Position numbers and translations under genes: made by a program
The notes under the pieces: model-generated
The model's database searches: none
Seen by the model: only the letters and a program-made list of their open reading frames with translations
What the model was told of the DNA's origin: nothing
IMG/VR virus record: IMGVR_UViG_3300002835_000993
Coordinates: 1 to 25,397 of that record
Source: a virus
Length of the DNA: 25,397 nt
Reading direction: 5' to 3' (one strand)
Shown: piece after piece, positions 1 through 6,832 of the stretch
Layout of the letters: each line of letters opens with the position of its first letter
Position numbering within the stretch: position 1 is the stretch's first letter

Positions 1-137
1 TCGAACTCCGTCGAGTAGTTCGCGCCCTTCTCCGGCATGACCATCGGCAGCGTGAGCTTGGCGCACTCCCGAGCGCGTTGGAGGTAGACCTCCCTCTGCG
101 ACTCAAGGTTCATGTAGATGGCTTCAGCCGTTCGCAT
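1..137 (-). CDS. Portal (head-tail connector) protein, N-terminal 45 codons only
   Basis: Seen: an open frame starting at ATG 137-135, preceded by a GGGG-containing site, and running off the left edge. Its N-terminus (MRTAEAIYMNLESQREVYLQ, then a stretch with RARECAKLTLP and MPEKG) matches the pattern of T7 gp8-type portals, where a helix carrying Y..RA..CA is followed by a T-[IL]-P motif. Known: the portal is the dodecameric vertex through which DNA is packaged and ejected, and to which the tail attaches. The start lies 3 bases after the stop of the proline-rich gene, as expected of a co-transcribed structural gene. The 5' part is only a small fraction of a protein of about 530 residues in T7, so the call rests on the N-terminal pattern and on position at the start of the structural block. 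Confidence 0.72.
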   Translation of the reverse strand, partial: MRTAEAIYMNLESQREVYLQRARECAKLTLPMVMPEKGANYSTEF

Positions 138-140
138 GGT

Positions 141-386
141 TTACCCCGTAGGAATGTTGAGTCCGCCCGTGGCTGCGCCCTCAAGCGGAATGGTCAGGGC
201 CGAGCGTCCGCGGCCCCGCCGCGTGTACTCGTCTGGGTTGATGACAGGCAGACCACCAGAAACATCCGCGGGGGTCATCATCTGGGTGTTGCGCGGCGGA
301 TTGATCGGGGGCGGCGGCGGCGGTTCCGGCGGGGGCAGGGGCTTTGGGGGCTCCGGCATCGGGGGCATCTTAGGGCTGCTGCACAT
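141..386 (-). CDS. Small proline-rich protein preceding the portal
   Basis: 81 residues. The N-terminal third is almost entirely Pro/Glu/Lys/Met (a run with PPPEPPPPPP near residues 18-27), probably extended and disordered. The C-terminus contains RRGRGRSALTIPLEG followed by GGLNIP, an Arg-rich-then-LNIP pattern that I associate, from memory, with small proteins upstream of portals in podophages. The start is uncertain: ATG 386-384 overlaps the preceding gene by 17 bases, and ATG 368-366 would start just after that gene's stop; neither has a strong Shine-Dalgarno. The opposite strand here also has an open, Gly-rich frame, which I treat as a shadow. Function unknown; position suggests a minor head or assembly protein. 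Confidence 0.6.
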   Translation of the reverse strand: MCSSPKMPPMPEPPKPLPPPEPPPPPPINPPRNTQMMTPADVSGGLPVINPDEYTRRGRGRSALTIPLEGAATGGLNIPTG

Positions 387-573
387 GGCGGTTCTCGGTT
401 CGTTCCTTGAGGTGACTGCGGAGGAGGTGAACGACCTGCCTCATTCCCCTGTAGTGCCAGATTTCCCTGTCGGATGTCGAGAGGTCTGGGCACTTCTCTG
501 GGATCAGTTCATCGAGCATGGTGACTAGTTCGCTCGTCACCGGGAGGGGCGCATTCTTTGGGTCCATGTCCAT
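370..573 (-). CDS. Conserved-type small phage protein (67 aa), function unknown
   Basis: Starts at ATG 573-571 behind AAGGTAGG; a second in-frame ATG lies two codons later, and an upstream ATG at 606-604 would overlap the preceding gene, so 573 is preferred. The sequence has a hydrophobic-acidic helix (LVTMLDELIPEKCPDL) and then SDREIWHYRGMRQVVHLL. This arrangement, an IPEKCP segment followed by DREIW.Y.G.R..V, resembles short conserved proteins next to portal genes of T7-like phages, recalled from memory. No membrane segment or signal peptide. It sits between an 83-aa unknown gene and the proline-rich gene in a tight series. Function unknown. Confidence 0.65.
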   Translation of the reverse strand: MDMDPKNAPLPVTSELVTMLDELIPEKCPDLSTSDREIWHYRGMRQVVHLLRSHLKERTENRHVQQP

Positions 574-580
574 AAGGTAC

Positions 581-832
581 CTACCTTGTGAATACCATGA
601 TGACACCCGGTTTGTATGTAACCCGGATCCGAATTCCTGAGTTCATGGCCATGAGCTCCAGCTCCCGGCGGCCTTTCCTGCGGCCGACGATGGCCACGAT
701 CTCGGCAGGCCAAACACGAAGATGGGCTGCGATGTCCTCAAGGAATACCTCGACAACATCGCAGCCCTGAATCGAGTCAGCGAAGATTTGGGCCATCCGC
801 CTTTGAATCAGGTAGGCGGATAGGGAGCGCAT
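581..832 (-). CDS. Small protein of unknown function (83 aa)
   Basis: ATG 832-830 overlaps the stop of the upstream diphosphohydrolase-like gene by one base (TGATG), which fixes the start and points to translational coupling. The product begins MRSLSAYLIQRRMAQIFADS, has a predicted helix-rich middle (VVEVFLEDIAAHLRVW) and ends in a basic beta-like stretch (RIRVTYKPGVIMVFTR). The segment FLEDIAAHLRVWPAEIVAIV could fit a small helix-turn-helix or winged-helix fold, but no diagnostic motif is visible, so I give no function. Confidence 0.6.
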   Translation of the reverse strand: MRSLSAYLIQRRMAQIFADSIQGCDVVEVFLEDIAAHLRVWPAEIVAIVGRRKGRRELELMAMNSGIRIRVTYKPGVIMVFTR

Positions 833-1365
833 CACTTCTTCTTGCCGGACTTCATCTTGGGCTTCGGACCGTACTCGGCCTTGCGCTCCTTCTTGCTCTC
901 GGTCATTTCGTGCTTCATGCCCTTCTTGCCCTTCATGCTCTTCATTGGGGTGTTTCCATGCCGAGTGCAATCCTGAGCAGGGTCCTCGGCAGAGACACCT
1001 GACCAGTCTGGGAGATCGAACAGGCCCATCGGCACGATGCCTCGGACCGTCATCTCCTCCATGTGCATGATTGCTCCGATGTTCCACCGAGCCGCGGCCA
1101 GATGGTCCTCGTCTCGATGGCCCTGTACATAGCGCAGCAGGTGACGCATGGCCGAGTCGATGAACCGGGAGATGGGCTGACCCTTCTCCCAGTTCCGTTC
1201 GCCGTACTTCGCCGCACCTAGCTCAAGCAGCCGAGCATCGCGGTCCAGAACGAACGGGCTCATCAGGTCATAGCGTCCCTTGCCGCTTCGGATATCCCGA
1301 CGGCTTCCCGTCTCAAACTCCTCGCGTGAGCCGCTGTCCTTCAGGACGAAATTGCTGGAGTCCAC
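832..1365 (-). CDS. dATP/dGTP diphosphohydrolase-like protein with lysine-rich tail
   Basis: 177 residues from GTG 1365-1363, chosen because a strong GGAGGTG site lies six bases upstream; it overlaps the exonuclease end by 25 bases. Residues about 26-105 carry the signature of the phage family annotated as dATP/dGTP diphosphohydrolase N-terminal domain (DUF5664): GKGRYDLMSPF, an ELGAAKYGERNWEKG block, DSAMRHLLRY and DEDHLAAARWN. In that family the His/Asp/Glu residues are thought to bind metal and act on purine dNTPs, including in phages that replace adenine. No purZ-like gene is in view, so a nucleotide-pool role is inference. The last ~45 residues (after residue 130) are very Lys/Met-rich and end in KSGKKK, an unusual basic tail that could bind nucleic acid. 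Confidence 0.75.
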   Translation of the reverse strand: MDSSNFVLKDSGSREEFETGSRRDIRSGKGRYDLMSPFVLDRDARLLELGAAKYGERNWEKGQPISRFIDSAMRHLLRYVQGHRDEDHLAAARWNIGAIMHMEEMTVRGIVPMGLFDLPDWSGVSAEDPAQDCTRHGNTPMKSMKGKKGMKHEMTESKKERKAEYGPKPKMKSGKKK

Positions 1366-2099
1366 AGCTTCACCTCCGATGTTCTCTGGTCGAACTCATG
1401 GTGCCGCAGGATCCGAGCGACACGCGCCTGAACCAACGCTTCGTCCTCGGAGAGTCCCGCCTTCCGGAACGCATCGAGAACAAGATCCCAAGTGTGTCCG
1501 TTTGCCAAGATGGCCTCGGCCTTCTTCGGCCCGACACCCGGACATCCGCTGTAACCGTCCGTGCTGTCGCCGCACAGGGTTTGCATCATGTGCGCGTAGT
1601 TGGCCTCGTTCTCCGCGATCACGCGCGGATGGGTGTCGTGGTCAGGGTTGAAGTGCACACCCGGAACGGTGCGGAGATCCTTGTCGATGGTGACGATCAC
1701 GCGGTTCTTCCGCTTCGGATCGGTGGCCATGATCCCCATCACATCGTCGGCCTCCAGCGTGGGCATGACCGCGACATCGTAGGTGTTCGCCACATACGCC
1801 CGAAGATCCTTGTAGACAATCGGCTTCCGGTTTCCCTTGCGGTTGGACTTGTATGTCGTGAGCAGGGTGTTGCGCCAGTTGTTCGGACTCGACAGGCAGA
1901 TCAGGACCTTGACGGACTTGCCGCCAAGCTTCTCGCGGATGCTGGCGATCTCAACATCGAGCAGGTGCTTCGCCATCCGTGCATCGCTGTGCAATGTCCA
2001 GATGTCGTCGTCCCATTGCCACGGGACCTCGACGGCCGCGGAGATGCGGTGGATCAGGATGTCGCCGTCAATCAACGCTTCTGTCTTCTTGCTTGGCAT
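1341..2099 (-). CDS. 5'-3' exonuclease (T7 gp6-like)
   Basis: 252 residues from ATG 2099-2097, behind AGAGGA; a TTG two codons upstream is less likely. Family features of FEN-like phage exonucleases: an N-terminal Asp (LIDGDIL, D11), an acidic cluster TLEADDVMG (E116, D118, D119), a TIDKDLRTVPG block (D139, D141) followed by HFNP, and GDSTDGYSGCPGVGPKKAEA with D178 and D181 plus the helix-3-turn-helix GVGPKKA. Known role in T7: removal of RNA primers and degradation of host DNA to feed replication. It overlaps the upstream homing-endonuclease gene by 32 bases, so its ribosome site lies inside that gene. All metal-binding positions that I expect are present. Confidence 0.9.
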   Translation of the reverse strand: MPSKKTEALIDGDILIHRISAAVEVPWQWDDDIWTLHSDARMAKHLLDVEIASIREKLGGKSVKVLICLSSPNNWRNTLLTTYKSNRKGNRKPIVYKDLRAYVANTYDVAVMPTLEADDVMGIMATDPKRKNRVIVTIDKDLRTVPGVHFNPDHDTHPRVIAENEANYAHMMQTLCGDSTDGYSGCPGVGPKKAEAILANGHTWDLVLDAFRKAGLSEDEALVQARVARILRHHEFDQRTSEVKLWTPAISS

Positions 2100-2454
2100 A
2101 ATCAATCCTCTTGAGCATGGCCAGCTCTGCGATCAGATGCTTGACATAGGAGGAATCGTACTCGACTCCGATGCTGTCTAGCTCGATCACGATGTTGGCT
2201 TGCCGCTTCTTCTCTATCAGGTATGGTCGGACCATCCGCAGGAACCGGACAGCGTGTCGTCCGCTGGCCTCCCACCTGTAGACAGTCCGGTGGTTTCGGT
2301 TGTTGTTCTTGAGCGTCCTGACGGAACCCTTGAATCGGTTGGCGATCAGCATCAGCACATGGGGATAGGTGTTCGTGATGGACACATACGCCCTGTTTCC
2401 CTGCCACCTGATGCAGCCCTCACCATCGAGGTATCCCGCTAGGTAGCGTTTCAA
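2068..2454 (-). CDS. Free-standing LAGLIDADG homing endonuclease, single motif
   Basis: 128 residues. The motif YLAGYLDGEG lies at residues 4-13, followed by CIRWQG and a beta-strand/helix pattern typical of LAGLIDADG endonucleases; D10 and E12 would be the acidic catalytic region. A single motif implies a homodimer. The only sensible start is TTG 2454-2452, directly abutting the DNA polymerase stop (TAG then TTG) with no clear Shine-Dalgarno, so expression probably depends on coupling to polymerase translation; starting at a later Met would remove the catalytic motif. It lies between the polymerase and exonuclease genes and overlaps the latter. No intron is evident in either neighbour, so it is an inter-genic mobile endonuclease rather than an intron or intein passenger. 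Confidence 0.82.
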   Translation of the reverse strand: MKRYLAGYLDGEGCIRWQGNRAYVSITNTYPHVLMLIANRFKGSVRTLKNNNRNHRTVYRWEASGRHAVRFLRMVRPYLIEKKRQANIVIELDSIGVEYDSSYVKHLIAELAMLKRIDYAKQEDRSVD

Positions 2455-4200
2455 CTAGTGCGTTTCTGCCCAGTTCCTTCCGATTCTGTACTCCCCATCC
2501 AGAGGGCAGCGGAACCCGAGCATTTCACCCGCCAACTGGAATGCCTGCTTCGTATAGGAAGCGAACGCCTCGATCTGATCCTTTGGTCCCTCAAACTGGA
2601 TCTCGTCGTGGATGTGCGCCACCTGATGGATGTTGAACCCGGAATGCCGGATCGCATCATCCATAAGGATGGTCGCCTGCTTCACCGCAATGGCTCCGGC
2701 AGATTGCAGCAGCGTGTTCAACGCGCTGTGCTTGCTTCGAATCCACAGCTTTCGGCCATCGACACCGATCAGGTATCCGCGGTCAACCTTGGCAGCGACG
2801 GCATCGCGCAGCTTCTTCAGGGCGGGGGTAGCTGCAAGGAACTTTGCCTTGAGTTTCTTACCCTCTTCCGCCTTGCCGCCGACGATGTTCCCGATCTTCT
2901 CGTCGCCAGCCCCATACAAGAACGCATATATGAATGTCTTCGCGTCGTTGCGCGTGGCCAGCCCAGCGGCCTGCTGGTTCTTGGTATGGATGTCTCCGTT
3001 GCAGATGACATTCGCGTACTCGCCGCCGTCCCACGCAGCGAGGTAGTGGGCAAGGCAGCGGAGCTCCAAGCCGGACGCATCGCATCCAAGCATGACCATC
3101 CCCGGTGTCGCTCGGAACAGGGCGCGGCATTGCTTGCCCCACGATGCGTTGACGGCTGGGACCTGCGCGATGTTCGGTCGGCTGTGGGTACACCGTCCGG
3201 TGATCGCTCCGTTGGTGTTCACATAGCCGTGGATGCGGCCGTTCTTCTCGGCCTTGAGCCATGCTTCGTCACCCTCGGCAACCTGCCCGAGCCTCTTGGC
3301 CACGGTCAGGTACTCGCAGATCGCGGCCGCAGTCGGACCCGGCATCACCGACAGGATCGACTCGTCCACCTGCGGCTTGCCTGATGGGGTGAACACCTCC
3401 GGCTTCCAGCCCTGTGAGATCAGATACTCAGCGATCTGGTCCCGGCTTCCGGGGTTGAACGGGATCGTCTTGGTCTTCGTCTTGAGCTGGATGATCGTCG
3501 GCGGAACGGTGGCTTGAAGCGTCTCCGTTAGCTCAAGCTTCCGCTTCTGGAGCTCGGCCGTCAGCTGGTGCGCTGCTTGGATATCGAAGCAGAAGCCGCG
3601 GTTCATTTGCCTTTGGATCAAAGATGCAAACTTTGTCTCTAACTGTAGTGCTTTCGCTCCGGGATCAATCTCGGAGTCCAGCCTCTTCCACAGCTCCAGC
3701 GTGATGCGGCAGTCCTGATGGTTGTACTCAGCCAGCTCATCGCTGTATTGCAGGTTAGAGAAGTCCGTGACCTTCTCCAGCAGGTCGCCCTTGAGTAAGC
3801 CGAGGCGGTAGCCCCAAGCCTTGAGCGAGTGCTTGCCGATCAGTTCGGTCGGGAACTCCTTGGCCGCGAAGTCACGCTCCTTCTGATCGGGGTAGACCAG
3901 ACGGGCCATGACCATCGTGTCGTGCCACGCGATGTTCCGCTTCTTGAACATCCAGTCCTCGTACATGGACAGGTCGTGGCGTGTGAGCCATCCCTCGATG
4001 TACGGGATATCGAAGCCGATGATGTTGTGGCCAATCACGCAGTCGCTGGACAAGATCATCCGGATCGCCTTGTCCACCTCGTCACGCTTGAAGGTGACGG
4101 CGGGTTGGTCCTGCTTGTCCAGCAAGATGGAGATGCACAGGATGTCACCCTCCATCGGGTTCAGCGATGTCGTCTCGATGTCAAATGCAACTCGTCTCAT
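2455..4200 (-). CDS. Family A DNA polymerase with 3'-5' exonuclease (T7 gp5-like)
   Basis: 581 residues (T7: 704) from ATG 4200-4198, behind AGGAGG. Exonuclease motifs: FDIETTSL (D7, E9), VIGHNIIGFDIPYIE (about 55-69) and YNHQDCRITLEL (D163). Polymerase motif A MLGCDASGLELR (D374); motif B RNDAKTFIYAFLYGAG (R417, K421, Y425); motif C HIHDEIQFE (D532, E533). Y425 matches T7 Tyr526, the position equivalent to E. coli Pol I Phe762. Between TVPPTIIQLK and FNPGSRDQ (about residues 231-254) only some 20 residues lie where T7 has its thioredoxin-binding insertion, so that processivity loop is missing. The C-terminus (NWAETH) resembles the T7 end (NWAICH). It replicates phage DNA with the upstream helicase and SSB. 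Confidence 0.96.
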   Translation of the reverse strand: MRRVAFDIETTSLNPMEGDILCISILLDKQDQPAVTFKRDEVDKAIRMILSSDCVIGHNIIGFDIPYIEGWLTRHDLSMYEDWMFKKRNIAWHDTMVMARLVYPDQKERDFAAKEFPTELIGKHSLKAWGYRLGLLKGDLLEKVTDFSNLQYSDELAEYNHQDCRITLELWKRLDSEIDPGAKALQLETKFASLIQRQMNRGFCFDIQAAHQLTAELQKRKLELTETLQATVPPTIIQLKTKTKTIPFNPGSRDQIAEYLISQGWKPEVFTPSGKPQVDESILSVMPGPTAAAICEYLTVAKRLGQVAEGDEAWLKAEKNGRIHGYVNTNGAITGRCTHSRPNIAQVPAVNASWGKQCRALFRATPGMVMLGCDASGLELRCLAHYLAAWDGGEYANVICNGDIHTKNQQAAGLATRNDAKTFIYAFLYGAGDEKIGNIVGGKAEEGKKLKAKFLAATPALKKLRDAVAAKVDRGYLIGVDGRKLWIRSKHSALNTLLQSAGAIAVKQATILMDDAIRHSGFNIHQVAHIHDEIQFEGPKDQIEAFASYTKQAFQLAGEMLGFRCPLDGEYRIGRNWAETH

Positions 4201-4208
4201 GTTTCCTC

Positions 4209-5834
4209 CTAGAAGTTCGGTAGCTCTTCATCCTCGGCCGCGAAGTCGAATCGGCTTTCCGACAATCGACCCGTGTCCTTGTCCCAACGCAGTTCTCCAG
4301 CCCTGCCCGTGTCGCCTCCGAATCGGTTCTTCAGCACACGGATCTTCGTGATGTTCTTCTTCGTCTCGTTCTGCTGGTCGCGCTCCAGACCGATCACGAT
4401 GTCGCTGAGCTGACCAATCGCACCAGACCCACGCAGCTGTGCGAGACTCGTCTGGCCTCCTTCCTCATGCGATCCTTCCTTCGGCCGCTTGAGGTGGCTG
4501 ACGAGAATCATTCCGCATCCCAGTTCCTGTACCAGCATCCGCAGCTTCGTCATCGTGTTGTCGATGATGCGACGCTCCTCGCCATCGTCAATACCAGACA
4601 CGACGATGCTGATGTGATCGAGGAAGATCCACTTGCACTCAAGGCCGCGGACCATGTAGCGGATGCGGGCAAGCAGATTCTCCGAATCGCACGAACCAAA
4701 GTGGTCGTACAGGAACATCCGACCAGATCCCACGGTGCGGTCAAAGGCAAGCCGCAGTTCATCCTCTGGAATCGACTCGCGTTCCTTGTCGATGTGCAGC
4801 TTCTTCGACAGCTCGACGGACATGATGCCGAGAGCGGTGCGGCGGACGGATTCCTCAAGCGCGATGTATCCGACGGTGCCGCCCATGCCAAGCAACCAAT
4901 GCGCCAGCTCTCGGCACACGGAGCTCTTGCCGATGCCCGAGCCGGAGGTCACGGTGATGAGCTCACCGAGACGAAGACCGTGCAGCTTGTCCTGTAGGCC
5001 AGCCCACGGGTACGGAAGGCTCGGCTGATCCTTCGCGTTGATCTCGACCCAGAGGTCGCGGCCGTCGATGATTCCGTCCGGCCTGTAGACCTTCGCTCCC
5101 CACATCGCGTCGATCACCTCGCGGCCGCGTCCTGCCGTCAGGCACTCGTTTGGATCCTTGAGTGGGAGTTGCGCGATCCTCGCCTTGCCGGGAGTGAGCA
5201 GCATCGCGCAGTCCGTGGCTGCGCCCTGCCCCGGCTCGTCCATGTCGAACATGAAGACGACCGTCTCAAACTTCTCGATCCACTCTAAGTTGGCGCGAAT
5301 CGCCTTCTCTGCGCCAGCCGCTCCGGTGGGAATGCTGACCACAGGCCACTTGTTGTCCTGTAGCTGGCTGACCGACATCGCGTCGATCTCGCCTTCGGTG
5401 ATGACAAGGATCTTGCCGCCGTCACGCCAAAGGTTCTGACCGAACAACCCGCAGCCCTTCATGTCGCCAACAACGACGAAGCTCTTGTCGGCAAAGCGCA
5501 GCTTCTGTGCCTTCACCTGACCGTCTGGCCCGTGGTAGTTCGCCACCTGCACGGGCTTGTTCTGATACTGCGCGACTCCGTACCGGAACTTCCGGCAGGT
5601 GTCTTCGTTCAATCCGCGCTTCGGCAGCGCGGCGATCTCGATCTGCTCGATGAGATTCACAGGCAGTCTCCTCCTTGAGTGAGTTTGCTCAGCGTCCTGA
5701 GTAGTTTGTTCTTCGTAGTGGCCACATCCGTAGCCAAAGCAGAATGCGTGGCCGTCGCTATAGCGGGCCAGAGCGTCCTTGCTTCCGCACTTCGGACACG
5801 GTTCGTGCCGAAGGAAGTTCGATTCGTTTTGCAT
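4209..5834 (-). CDS. DNA primase-helicase (T7 gp4-like)
   Basis: 541 residues (T7: 566). An N-terminal zinc-binding element has C13, C16, C32 and C37; a TOPRIM fold shows ITEGEIDA (E147) and FMFDMDEPG (D197, D199); the helicase part has Walker A SGSGIGKSS (K303), Walker B KWIFLDHIS (D406), ILVSHLKRPKEG and a C-terminal RFGGDTG block. Known role: synthesis of primers and unwinding at the fork as a hexamer. The tail AAEDEELPNF is acidic and ends in Phe, like the T7 tail that contacts the polymerase. ATG 5834-5832 has GGTGGA upstream and lies inside the RusA-like gene (77-base overlap). An 8-base gap leads to the polymerase gene, whose AGGAGG site falls in it. Confidence 0.95.
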   Translation of the reverse strand: MQNESNFLRHEPCPKCGSKDALARYSDGHAFCFGYGCGHYEEQTTQDAEQTHSRRRLPVNLIEQIEIAALPKRGLNEDTCRKFRYGVAQYQNKPVQVANYHGPDGQVKAQKLRFADKSFVVVGDMKGCGLFGQNLWRDGGKILVITEGEIDAMSVSQLQDNKWPVVSIPTGAAGAEKAIRANLEWIEKFETVVFMFDMDEPGQGAATDCAMLLTPGKARIAQLPLKDPNECLTAGRGREVIDAMWGAKVYRPDGIIDGRDLWVEINAKDQPSLPYPWAGLQDKLHGLRLGELITVTSGSGIGKSSVCRELAHWLLGMGGTVGYIALEESVRRTALGIMSVELSKKLHIDKERESIPEDELRLAFDRTVGSGRMFLYDHFGSCDSENLLARIRYMVRGLECKWIFLDHISIVVSGIDDGEERRIIDNTMTKLRMLVQELGCGMILVSHLKRPKEGSHEEGGQTSLAQLRGSGAIGQLSDIVIGLERDQQNETKKNITKIRVLKNRFGGDTGRAGELRWDKDTGRLSESRFDFAAEDEELPNF

Positions 5835-6207
5835 CCAGTTCCACCGTCATGTAGATGCCGGGTTCATGTTGACCCGACCAACCCTTCACCGCATCAACCC
5901 GGACCACCAGCGTATCGTCGGACCACACGATGGTGTTGCAGGCATCGAAGATCGACTTGATGTAGTTGTCGATGTCTGGCCGCGGCACCGCAAGCTTCGT
6001 CTTCTTCGGCTTCTGAACAATGAACCTGAGCGTCACCACGATGGGATCGGTGAACGGCTGGTGGCCCGAGATGCCAGCTACGGCATCCCGGACCACCTTC
6101 GCCGCCTTCTTCTTCCACGCCGTGTACGCCGCCGGGTAGTACGCACCCCACTTGCTGATGCGTGGGCGGGGACAGGCGATGGGCTCTAGGTTCAGCTTCA
6201 GTTCCAT
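5758..6207 (-). CDS. RusA-family Holliday junction resolvase
   Basis: 149 residues from ATG 6207-6205, overlapping the SSB stop by one base (TGATG), so probably translationally coupled. The family signature is visible as VPRPDIDNYIKSIFDACN (D78, D80, K84) followed by WSDDTLV (D97, D98); these Asp residues and the Lys are the catalytic set in RusA. The N-terminus with ACPRPR also fits. In T7 this map position is held by the gp3 endonuclease I, so a RusA enzyme seems to have replaced it for resolving branched DNA before packaging. The last 30 residues overlap the primase gene in another frame and look like an unconserved, basic extension (ending RKQGRSGPL). Confidence 0.88.
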   Translation of the reverse strand: MELKLNLEPIACPRPRISKWGAYYPAAYTAWKKKAAKVVRDAVAGISGHQPFTDPIVVTLRFIVQKPKKTKLAVPRPDIDNYIKSIFDACNTIVWSDDTLVVRVDAVKGWSGQHEPGIYMTVELDAKRIELPSARTVSEVRKQGRSGPL

Positions 6208-6815
6208 CAGAACTGCTTGCCGTCCACGACATCGCCGGATTCCTCCGGCTGATCCTCGGTGAAGGCCGTCTCAAAGCCCTCCTCCTCGGAGAACCCGAAG
6301 TCCTTGGCCGTGCGTCCGCCGAACTCCTTGAGCTCGATGACCTGCACGGCCTTGAGGCGCAGCGTCATGCCGACACCCGTGGCCGGGACATTCCAGAGGT
6401 TCGGCTCAAAGCCGATCCGCACGATGCTGCCGCCGCCCACGCGGTCGTTCATCGGACGCATCTTCGCATCGAACAGGATTGGACGCTGCTCGATGGTGCG
6501 TCCGTCCTTCGTGTCGATCTTCGCCGTCAGCTTGAACTTGAACTCGATCTCCCCCGTCGGGTTGCCGGAATCGTTGGTGCACTCCTTCCACGGGAGATCG
6601 CACTTCTTCAGCTTCTTCTTGGCATCGCGCACCTCGCTGGCGTAGTACTCGTCGTACATCTGCGTGAGCGTGGCGATCATCGGTGCCGCGGAAGCCGCAG
6701 ACATCCGAAGACCGCAGCTGAAGATTCCCTTGACATCAAACTTGGTGTCGGGCTCGTTGACCTTCGGCCACACGGCAACACCCTTCGGACTGGTGAGACG
6801 CTTCTTGTCACTCAT
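6207..6815 (-). CDS. Single-stranded DNA-binding protein (T7 gp2.5-like)
   Basis: 202 residues (T7 gp2.5: 232). ATG 6815-6813 is chosen because GGAGG lies seven bases upstream; the ATG at 6836 lies inside the end of the RNA polymerase gene and has no such site. The N-terminus (SPKGVAVWPKVNEPDTKF) and the central beta-rich part with KMRPMNDRVGGGSIVRIGFE fit the T7-like SSB (DUF2815-like) fold. The C-terminal ~30 residues are acidic and end VVDGKQF with a terminal Phe, the feature used by T7 gp2.5 to contact the polymerase and helicase. Immediately downstream of RNA polymerase and coupled to the RusA-like gene. Role: coating ssDNA, annealing and coordination of the fork. Confidence 0.88.
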   Translation of the reverse strand: MSDKKRLTSPKGVAVWPKVNEPDTKFDVKGIFSCGLRMSAASAAPMIATLTQMYDEYYASEVRDAKKKLKKCDLPWKECTNDSGNPTGEIEFKFKLTAKIDTKDGRTIEQRPILFDAKMRPMNDRVGGGSIVRIGFEPNLWNVPATGVGMTLRLKAVQVIELKEFGGRTAKDFGFSEEEGFETAFTEDQPEESGDVVDGKQF

Positions 6816-6832
6816 GGCTAAACCTCCGGATC

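Noticed and set aside
2458-3384. 308-aa plus-strand frame
   Set aside because: Antisense shadow of the DNA polymerase gene, which has full motifs.
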